From Bacteroidales bacterium UBA6397 (GTDB taxonomy: Bacteria; Bacteroidota; Bacteroidia; Bacteroidales; UBA932): a stretch of DNA of 64,000 nucleotides. Location of the stretch: the NCBI GenBank assembly GCA_002439875.1, contig DJQB01000017.1:8975-72974 (forward strand). The letters are read 5' to 3'. Position 1 is the first letter of the stretch; each line of letters starts with the position of its first letter. Position numbers and translations under genes: made by a program. A model generated the notes under the pieces. That model did not search any database, was not told the origin of the DNA, and worked only from the letters and a program-made list of their open reading frames with translations. This document shows positions 46,935-54,800 of the stretch, piece after piece.

Positions 46935-47114
46935 ATTCAAACAATAATAGTTACTGTTATTCTTTGCCTCATTGTCAGATAACTGATAACAAGCGTTACA
47001 AATATACATCATTTATCCATAAATAGTACATCCAACCATTGAAAATTATCCAAAGTATCCTACACTAATCAACAATCACTCAATTTTATACACTTTTTCA
47101 ACTTTACGCTTAGC

Positions 47115-47151
47115 TTGTACCGCGTTTTGGCACAAACCCATGCTATATTTG
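47115..47151 (+). promoter_or_regulatory. Dyad operator plus -7 element, copy 2
   Basis: TTGTACC-N7-GGCACAA (47115-47135), one mismatch in the dyad, then 8 nt, then TATATTTG (47144-47151). It matches the module at 43394-43430 at 19 of 21 dyad positions with identical spacing. Here it precedes the IS1595 remnant by 19 nt. Confidence 0.6.
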
Positions 47152-47170
47152 CGATAGTTAAGACAAAGAC

Positions 47171-47393
47171 ATGGTGGATCTAAGCAAGTACACGTCACTC
47201 ATCGACATCATGAAGCATTTTGACACTCCTGAGAAATGCAAGGACGCTCTCGCTCAGTCAAGATGGGCAGACGGTAATGTTATATGCCCTCTACTGCGGT
47301 CGCCACCATTGCCGAATGAGAAAAGACGGTAGGCATGTCTGCTCCGGATGCCGCAAGCCGTTCTCCGTCACCGTTGGATATATAGTTTCCTAA
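47171..47393 (+). pseudogene. IS1595-family transposase, N-terminal remnant with frameshift
   Basis: The ATG at 47171 opens MVDLSKYTSLIDIMKHFDTP and continues to ADGNVICP; one extra base near 47290 shifts the frame, after which YCGRHHCRMRKDGRH and CSGCRKPFSVTVGYIV continue until a stop at 47391-47393. Put together, the pieces form the N-terminal zinc ribbon (CPYC...CSGC) of IS1595-type transposases. The catalytic part is missing. This is the only clear mobile-element trace beside the cassette at 47517-57037. Confidence 0.8.
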
Positions 47394-47439
47394 TTTTAAA
47401 CATTCATTTTTTCAGATTACGAGCAATCTACAAAGTTTT

Positions 47440-47471
47440 TTTGTACATTTACAAAATAGGCTTCAGCCTAT
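47440..47471 (+). promoter_or_regulatory. Two adjacent palindromes before the cassette (candidate operators)
   Basis: TTTGTA-CATT-TACAAA (47440-47455) and ATAGGCT-TC-AGCCTAT (47456-47471) are perfect dyads lying side by side, 46 nt before the first cassette gene. No perfect -7 element follows; TATATTGA (47476-47483) is the nearest fit. They are plausible operator sites for the cassette. Confidence 0.5.
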
Positions 47472-47516
47472 ATACTATATTGAAAGCAAGCGACACACTG
47501 ACTATAAAGATAACCA

Positions 47517-48977
47517 ATGATGGAAGAGAATCTATTTCAGAAGTTCTGCAAATATGTGGACAAGACTATATTCTCAAAAGAGAATGTAGGAGAGACAGTT
47601 GCTTTCATCGTTGACCAGACCTTCATCGACGATTTCTGCAAGGAGGCTGGAGTTAAGGAAGATTTTCTTCTAAGCGAGGTGAGAACAAGACATTATAGTG
47701 TTTATTCCTGTAATGATATTCTTAGCATCAAAGGGATCATAGCCATACAGTTATATGCTGCGACAAAGCGTGATGACTCACAAGAAATGACCGAAAGGAA
47801 CTATCGGGACAGGTTTGACCAGTTATTGAAGTGGGAGCTCAAAGACTTCTACGGATGGATGGAGGACAATCAGGAAAAATGTTGGAACAGATTGTATGAC
47901 TGGTGTGACAAGAATGATTTTAGAATTGCCAAATGCGAATTCAAGAAGGGATCTGGAAGATATGTCCAGTTCCCGATTCAGCAGGCGGCTCGCATATTCA
48001 CGCTGAAGGATCTTAAGCACATTGCTTTCTATTTCGTCGAGAACAATCTCCAGCCAGGGGAAGATATTCAAGAAGAAGACTTTTGGCGTATACTCTCAAA
48101 AAAGGGTCTTTCATCATACATTAAAACCAATCATGGACGCAAGTTGATGGAGAACAGAGAATATGCCCAAGATGCGCCACGTCAGGTTTATAACTACTAT
48201 CTTAAGTGGGATGGAAGCTATATCAATCCCATAAATGAGAATACGACGAGACTGAATGCGGAAAAATTCTTTCTTTACTTAAAAGGGGATTTCTCAAGCG
48301 TTGATGTACACAATGAAAGGATGAATCTTGAACACAGTATTGAGCTGAATAATTCTCTCAGATCTTCTCTTGAACCGTATTATAGGTTCAAGAGGCCTTG
48401 CTGTATTATATTCCACAAAAATGATATATACGATGATTATTGGGAGGAAACACGTTATCTGGAAAATGGAGAAGAAGGTCTCGCCCTAATTATTGATGAA
48501 CCAATATCCCAAAGATTCTCAGTTACTTACTATAGAGAGTATCCTGAGTTTTGCAACTCTAAGCTTATCTTCTCGCATGGAAAGATAAGAATATATCAAT
48601 TCTCATTCGCCGATCAGTTGTCAAAGTACTTCTCTTTGGAAAAATCATTCAGTCTGGAAGGTGGGTTGAGAATTGGAAGAATGCAGTTTTTGCGTGGCGG
48701 TGCTCCGATTCTCCGCTTACTGACAAACACCGCGTTCTATATTGATGGGGAAAGACCTGATAAGAATCTTGAGGGAGGATGCCTAAACCTGAATTATCTA
48801 CCAATCGGGAAACATACAATCAAAATTCCTAACTCAAGGAAAGTTGAATTTGAGATATCAGAGCCAGTCTCGGGTCAGACTGATTGGAGTCCTGACTTTA
48901 ATAGGTGGGCCTTCGATAGGAAGGAAGGAAGGACTTTGGTCATCAGACAAACGCACGGAAGGAATAGCGGGACTTGA
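47517..48977 (+). CDS. Cassette protein 1, unknown (486 residues)
   Basis: 486 residues, soluble, no signal peptide, and no family recognised. The N-terminal ~190 residues are charged and helical; the middle has HGRKLMENREYAQDAPRQVYNYYLKWDG; the C-terminal third looks beta-rich (RFKRPCCIIFHKNDIYDDYWEET, AFYIDGERPDKNLEGGCLNLNYLPIGKHTIKIPN), recalling an Ig-like or jelly-roll fold, but that is a guess. No Walker, HNH or PD-(D/E)xK pattern stood out. First gene of a four-gene same-strand unit; the gap to the next gene is 159 nt. Confidence 0.75.
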   Translation: MMEENLFQKFCKYVDKTIFSKENVGETVAFIVDQTFIDDFCKEAGVKEDFLLSEVRTRHYSVYSCNDILSIKGIIAIQLYAATKRDDSQEMTERNYRDRFDQLLKWELKDFYGWMEDNQEKCWNRLYDWCDKNDFRIAKCEFKKGSGRYVQFPIQQAARIFTLKDLKHIAFYFVENNLQPGEDIQEEDFWRILSKKGLSSYIKTNHGRKLMENREYAQDAPRQVYNYYLKWDGSYINPINENTTRLNAEKFFLYLKGDFSSVDVHNERMNLEHSIELNNSLRSSLEPYYRFKRPCCIIFHKNDIYDDYWEETRYLENGEEGLALIIDEPISQRFSVTYYREYPEFCNSKLIFSHGKIRIYQFSFADQLSKYFSLEKSFSLEGGLRIGRMQFLRGGAPILRLLTNTAFYIDGERPDKNLEGGCLNLNYLPIGKHTIKIPNSRKVEFEISEPVSGQTDWSPDFNRWAFDRKEGRTLVIRQTHGRNSGT

Positions 48978-49136
48978 TTTCTCCTTGATCAAGATGGCTA
49001 CATTCGGATGCGAGCATTCGGAATCCGACATCACAAGATGGGCGCGATTCCACCTTTCGGGACATTGTGCCAAAAACGAAAATAACATTGCTATTAAAAT
49101 ACTATCCAAAATAAAATACTATCCAAATAGGTAACT

Positions 49137-51059
49137 ATGGACACTTTTGATTTCGAAAAATACGATGTGATTGGTTTCGTTCAGAAACCCGGATTTAATA
49201 AGGATCATTCGACAATCACGGTTATGGGAATTGTAGACAGAAGCAGTAATATCTATATTCCTCTGACGCACTCTCAAAAGATGGATCTTTTTCCCACAAA
49301 AGGTTGTATCTTCGCTCATGGCATGATCACAAGGCACCCAGGCTGGACTGAAGAGTGTGTAAGGATAGAAGTCAAACCAAATAATAACACTAATATTCGT
49401 GAAGGCAGAGATGATTTCGTATGGAATTGGAGCTATGTAGAATCAGTCTTTGCTGAAAAAGTTGTAAAACTGAATGGCCAACTGGGGCAAAACGGTGAGG
49501 AAAACCACAAACTGCTTAGAACAGCTGGGGTGTTAGAGTCTGAAACGACAAAGTATGTTATCTCTGGAGAAAATCTATATGAGATAAAACCTTCAACCAG
49601 ACTTGTTTCGTATTGGCTTCAGTACGATGATTTAGACAATCTTCTGAAATGTGATGGGCATTACTTTGTCTATAAAGGCATTGAAAAAACGGAGAGTGGA
49701 AAAATCGACCTCACTTCAGATTCCCAGCTAATTGACTGGTATAAGAAGAACATCTTGAAGAAAGAGTGGAGTAACATCCACGAGTCAAAGAGCTTCGCTT
49801 CCGTTGATAATGTCGTCAAGGAATCCTTGCAAAAGTTGAACATTCCTTCTTATATCTACGAGAGCCGCCTTTCAAGGATCACATCAATGAGTCATAATAT
49901 TGACCTGACCTTTGAGGAGCTGGAAGACTTGGGGACTAGCCAATGGTTTAAGGATGCCGTTCAAGAAGCGATGGACAAGTCTATTGAACGCTATATCGAA
50001 CGGCTAAACGATAGTCGTAAGGACATAATAGACAAACTCCGTAAGGAACATTCAGAGGAAGAACGAAAGCTGGAAGAGGAGCATCTCCTAAAGATGGAGT
50101 CGGAGAAAGAGAGGTTTAACAAGGTGAAGCAACAACTTGAAGATAGTTTATCATTAAAGAAAGATACCATTGTGGACTTGGATAACACTATCTCAAAGAT
50201 GACCGCGGAAAAAGATGCAATATTAAAGAAGACCAAAGATAATCTTGCATCAATTGAAGCCGAGATCAAATCCAAGAAGAACGAACTCGAAAGAATAGAG
50301 TCAAGAAAGGATAGTCTTGTGGAAGACTTTGGTGTCATCCACGATGTCCTAAGTATGTGTAACATATCCGATGCTAAAAAACATACAAAGCCAACCATCG
50401 AAACTATCGATGTGGGAGATACTGATGCATATCCTGCTCTTCAACCTTTCAGAAAGAATTTGGAATCATATCTGATTCGTTCCAAAGCAGTGATGATTTC
50501 TCTTGATGAACTCATCACAAGGCTTGCGAAGAATAATGTGATTCTTCTTCCAGACATCAAGACACTGACCTCGCTGATGAATGCCACGAGAAAGTGCAGA
50601 TATCTTGCGGAGTATGTTGGTGTCGACTGGAAATCCTTCGAAGACCTATGGGACAATGGATTGGAATCCATAGTTGATTCATGCTTTCAGCACAATTCCA
50701 TAATTCACTATTTGGTTCTAAGAAACATCAATATGTCGTATGTGCCAGTATATCTTCAGCCTATATTCGACATGGAGAACGGGCTTCTGACCTTCTTTCC
50801 AGGGACTCTCACTAAGTTTCCGGAGAATCTTAAGATACTGTGCACAAGGACTTCCGAGATGGTTATTCCTATAACAGAAAATGCGCTTGAGAACTTCGGA
50901 TGTGTGGCACCAATAGAGAGGGAGGTTAACCATACTGATGAGAATATACGACTTATTCCTGGATATATGACACCATCAATGATGGGAAATCTTTCTCCAT
51001 ACTCTGGAATGACTGATAATTCTACGGAGAGCTATATCGATGACAGAAATAACACATAA
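49137..51059 (+). CDS. Cassette protein 2, coiled-coil protein (640 residues)
   Basis: 640 residues. A beta-rich N-terminal part (DVIGFVQKPGFNKDHSTITVMGIVDRSSNIYIPL) is followed by a long coiled coil (about 275-392; EEERKLEEEHLLKMESEKERFNKVKQQLEDS) and a globular C-terminal part (about 400-640). I found no Walker A or B, so it is not an obvious SMC/RecF ATPase. It could be a structural or DNA-bridging subunit (inference). A 15-nt direct repeat (49096-49110, 49113-49127) lies just before the start. Its 3' end overlaps the next gene by 20 nt. Confidence 0.75.
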   Translation: MDTFDFEKYDVIGFVQKPGFNKDHSTITVMGIVDRSSNIYIPLTHSQKMDLFPTKGCIFAHGMITRHPGWTEECVRIEVKPNNNTNIREGRDDFVWNWSYVESVFAEKVVKLNGQLGQNGEENHKLLRTAGVLESETTKYVISGENLYEIKPSTRLVSYWLQYDDLDNLLKCDGHYFVYKGIEKTESGKIDLTSDSQLIDWYKKNILKKEWSNIHESKSFASVDNVVKESLQKLNIPSYIYESRLSRITSMSHNIDLTFEELEDLGTSQWFKDAVQEAMDKSIERYIERLNDSRKDIIDKLRKEHSEEERKLEEEHLLKMESEKERFNKVKQQLEDSLSLKKDTIVDLDNTISKMTAEKDAILKKTKDNLASIEAEIKSKKNELERIESRKDSLVEDFGVIHDVLSMCNISDAKKHTKPTIETIDVGDTDAYPALQPFRKNLESYLIRSKAVMISLDELITRLAKNNVILLPDIKTLTSLMNATRKCRYLAEYVGVDWKSFEDLWDNGLESIVDSCFQHNSIIHYLVLRNINMSYVPVYLQPIFDMENGLLTFFPGTLTKFPENLKILCTRTSEMVIPITENALENFGCVAPIEREVNHTDENIRLIPGYMTPSMMGNLSPYSGMTDNSTESYIDDRNNT

Positions 51060-51870
51060 TAATTTGTTCCATGCCCAGAGGTTGCTCTATGAATGGCTAT
51101 GCCTTTCTGGCAAGCGGAGCTACGAGGCGATCCGCAAGAATTGTTTGTATCTTGACGAAGCATATTCGTTGGGCTATGGTTCGTCGAGTGTCTGGCGGCT
51201 TTTCAATCCTCTGGTGAAGACAGGTATCGTCGATTATGTGGGTGGGAATTACTATGCGGCATGCCCGAAGATTTCACTCGCAAGGGGTGAACGTGTTCTT
51301 TATTCCAATCCAGAAGAACATAACATCATTGAAGACGAAACTCCGTTTGTCGGACTGTATATTTCAAAAAGTTCTGAGGCATTCTCCGATGCTAAGCCTT
51401 TCGATGCATTATCGGTTCTGCGTACCCTTCCATCTGTTGATAGAATCGTGAATAACTTTCCTGAAAGTGTTCAAGATTTGACGGGTGCTCAGTTCTATAG
51501 CAGCAAGAGCGCAAGAGGGCTAACGAAAGAACTGAATGACGGATTTGTGAGATATTTCTCTATCCCTGAAAAAGTATATGAAAGAGAAGTTCCGTCAAGG
51601 GCAAGCAATCCTGATGCCTTCAATCTTGCCCTCTGTTACAGCAGCGCAGTCAACGGAGAACATACAGGACGTTATTGCGTAGAGTCACATACTCTATGGG
51701 TAAACACTTTCGGATTCCCGATAATACTGTTTCGGGTATTGTTGGTGGAATCTATGCTTAACGGTTTCATTCCGACTGTTTCGGATTCAACCGTCTCGTT
51801 TGAAGGAATCTCGACAAGAATTGCCAAAGAACTGAACAGAATATTATGCAAAACTATTATGAATGAATAA
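51040..51870 (+). CDS. Cassette protein 3, possible winged-helix protein (276 residues)
   Basis: 276 residues. The first ~70 residues (HAQRLLYEWLCLSGKRSYEAIRKNCLYL, SSSVWRLFNPLVKTGIVDYVGGNYYAACPKISLARG) have the length and pattern of a winged helix, ending in a wing-like YVGGNYYA. The rest is unassigned. Overlaps on both sides (20 nt with gene 2, 8 nt with the helicase) imply obligate co-expression. A DNA-binding or adaptor role is inferred. Confidence 0.7.
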   Translation: MTEITHNNLFHAQRLLYEWLCLSGKRSYEAIRKNCLYLDEAYSLGYGSSSVWRLFNPLVKTGIVDYVGGNYYAACPKISLARGERVLYSNPEEHNIIEDETPFVGLYISKSSEAFSDAKPFDALSVLRTLPSVDRIVNNFPESVQDLTGAQFYSSKSARGLTKELNDGFVRYFSIPEKVYEREVPSRASNPDAFNLALCYSSAVNGEHTGRYCVESHTLWVNTFGFPIILFRVLLVESMLNGFIPTVSDSTVSFEGISTRIAKELNRILCKTIMNE

Positions 51871-54800
51871 TCCAGTTAAAATATACAATGACCTCCTGAC
51901 TGTTTATCTGAAATACATAAACAGTGGTCTTCCATTCTCCAGGGACGAATACAATGAGGAGCGTAACGCTCTGATGAGAGAGGGAGGAACCATATCACAG
52001 CCTCCTATAATAGAGATTGTTCCTAAGTATAAGGAACAAGCGACCTTGGCACAGTTTTGTGAGAAGGAGGGTGTCTCCAAAGACATCGATGAATTCATCA
52101 GTGCAGGTCTATTCGGTGGTGGTTCCTTGCGTCGCCTTTACGAGCACCAATATGAGGCACTAAAAGAGTCATTCATAAACAGAAAGAATATCATCGTCAC
52201 CACTGGAACAGGTTCTGGCAAGACAGAATGCTTCCTTATGCCGGTAATAGCTGATCTTGTTAAAGAGTCTAAGACCTGGGAAGATAATAGACCAAGAGCG
52301 GTCAGAACGTTGATCCTTTATCCTCTCAATGCTCTGGCTGAGGATCAGATGGTCAGACTAAGGAAGGCACTCAACAGTAGAGGTTCAGGAGGGAACGGTG
52401 CACTCGACTGGCTTGATAAACATCGGAATGGGAATCGATTCTATTTCGGGCGATATACAGGAAACACTCCGGTAAGCGGGACGAGAGAGAAGGCCGCTTC
52501 AAAGTTGCTTGAGGAAAAGAGAAGCCTTACAGCGGACTGGAACGCGGCAAAGAAGGCTTTCGAACATAACAGCAATGAAGAACTGATTTATCACGTTCCT
52601 TGTATGGAACCCGATTCGGCTGAAATGTGGGACAGATTCTCTATGCAGAAATCTGCGCCAGACATACTCATCACAAATTACAGCATGCTGAATATTATCA
52701 TGATGCGAGATATTGAGAATCCAATCTTCGAAAGCACGAAAGAATGGCTGCAGGAGAGTCCCGATCATGTCTTTCATCTCGTCGTAGATGAACTCCACAC
52801 ATATCGTGGAACGGCTGGTACCGAGGTGGCGTATCTCATCCGTGTCCTTTTGGATCGCCTTGGGCTCACTCCGGATTCTCAGCAGGTACAGTTCTTGGCA
52901 TCCAGTGCGTCAATGGAGGAGAACGTACAGACTGTCGATTATCTCAGCGAATTCTTCGGAGTGGAAAGGGCAAGATTCAGTTCCTCTTTCAGAATAATAA
53001 GCAATCATAAAATTCCCGCTTTCCCAAGATCGGAAACTATTCTTCCATATAAACTACTCGAAGATTATGCACAGTCTCCGGTTGCTGAGGCAGACAGAGA
53101 CCTTACTCTGTTCAAAGGAGGTGATTGCAGTAATTTCTATGCTTTTACAGAGAAATACAAACTCACTGAATGGTTGAAATACTGCCTCAGCGTGGATGGA
53201 AGCATAATAGCCCGCGATATAGTGAAGATGTCCGAAAAATTGGATGAGGGCGATTATGACCGCATGTCCATTATCTCTGCCATTCTTCAAATCATATGTA
53301 GGAGCGAAAAGAATGGGCAGTTCATCATGCCGATAAGGGTCCACTTTTTTTTCAGAAGCGTAAACGGCCTTTGGGCATGTTCTTGCAAGGAGTGCACGCA
53401 AATCCCTGCCGCGAACAGATTCCCAGAAAGATACGTTGGGCGATTCTTTAAACGGCCGCGAACAAACTGCGATTGTGGGAATAAAGTACTGGAACTTCTT
53501 GTATGCGAGAACTGTGGAGAAGTTTATTTGGGAGGATATTTGACAAAGAAGGAAGACAAAACCTATATCACGGTTGAGAAGCCTATTTCAGAAGAATCCT
53601 GTAGTTACGGTGTACTATGGAAGCGACCGAAAGATGGAATTCCAGATGGATGGATATGTGTTGACTTTGACCCTTTTCTAGGAGAATTAAAGAAAAATCC
53701 AGATGGTACGTACTGTTTTAGGAGACAAGAAAATGCGGATACACAGTACCCAAGTAAATGTCCACAATGTGAAATATCTTACAAGGTTAACGACAAGAGC
53801 AGTATTACACCAATAAGACGGCACTCAACAGGTCTTCAAAAGGTCAATCAAATTCTTGCAGATGGTTTAATCAGAACAATGAAGAATGCCGGTGAGTCAA
53901 ACTCAAAGGTCGTACTCTTCTCTGATAGCCGCCAGGCTGCAGCAAAACTCTCAGCAGGAATCGAGCTTGACCATTTTCGGGATGCTCTCCGATGGGCTAT
54001 GCTGAAGGCACTTAATAGCGACAGTCGTGACATCGAGTTTCTGAAAAAGATACGCTCCAAGAAACGGACTGAACTTAGCGAAGATGAAATACGAGAGTTC
54101 AAGCGTCTTGGACAAGAGAGAATCTATCGTGATATTACTACGTATATCGGATATGAATGGGACGGTTGGGCGGATTCGGAGCAAACGGCAAAACTGGATG
54201 AGTACTGCAACTCAAAAGGTGTGAGGCTTGTCGACATCGAGGACAAGGTATTCGGTTCAATGATAGGCATCGGAGTCAATCCAGCCGGGCCTAAACCGAG
54301 TGTCAGCCACGACCTGTGCGCAGGGTCTTGGACTGAACTATTTGACTTCGATAAAGGCAAGGAGAAATCCGACCTCGGAGGTGCAAAGTATGGGTTTCTG
54401 AAAAAGATTCATCTTGCCAACAGGAATGAACAGCTTGCCAGTATGTTTGCGAACAAAAACAAGTCATTCGAGGACTTGAAATTGGGTTATTTGAGACCGA
54501 CAGTTCCAGTACTAGACAGCACCTTTGAAGAAATTCTGTGTTCAGTAATCAGAATTCTCGGCTCACGAAGACGCGTTGTCGGTCTGCGTTCCAAATATCC
54601 AATAGGTGAGAGTTTCCCTCAGCAGGCCAGAGATTATGTAGAGAAGGCTTACAATCTATTCAATCGCAATGACTTGACTGAGACTATGGATAAGATAAAA
54701 ACAGCGTTGCGTGATAGACATATCATAGATGCCAGATCGGTAGCTCTTACAGGAGAGGGCCTCTCCTTTTCACGATCGAAGGTCGGTGATAGGTATTGGA

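Noticed and set aside
51040..51870. Cassette protein 3 as a nuclease
   Set aside because: No PD-(D/E)xK, HNH, GIY-YIG or PLD pattern found; only a winged-helix-like N-terminus is suggested.
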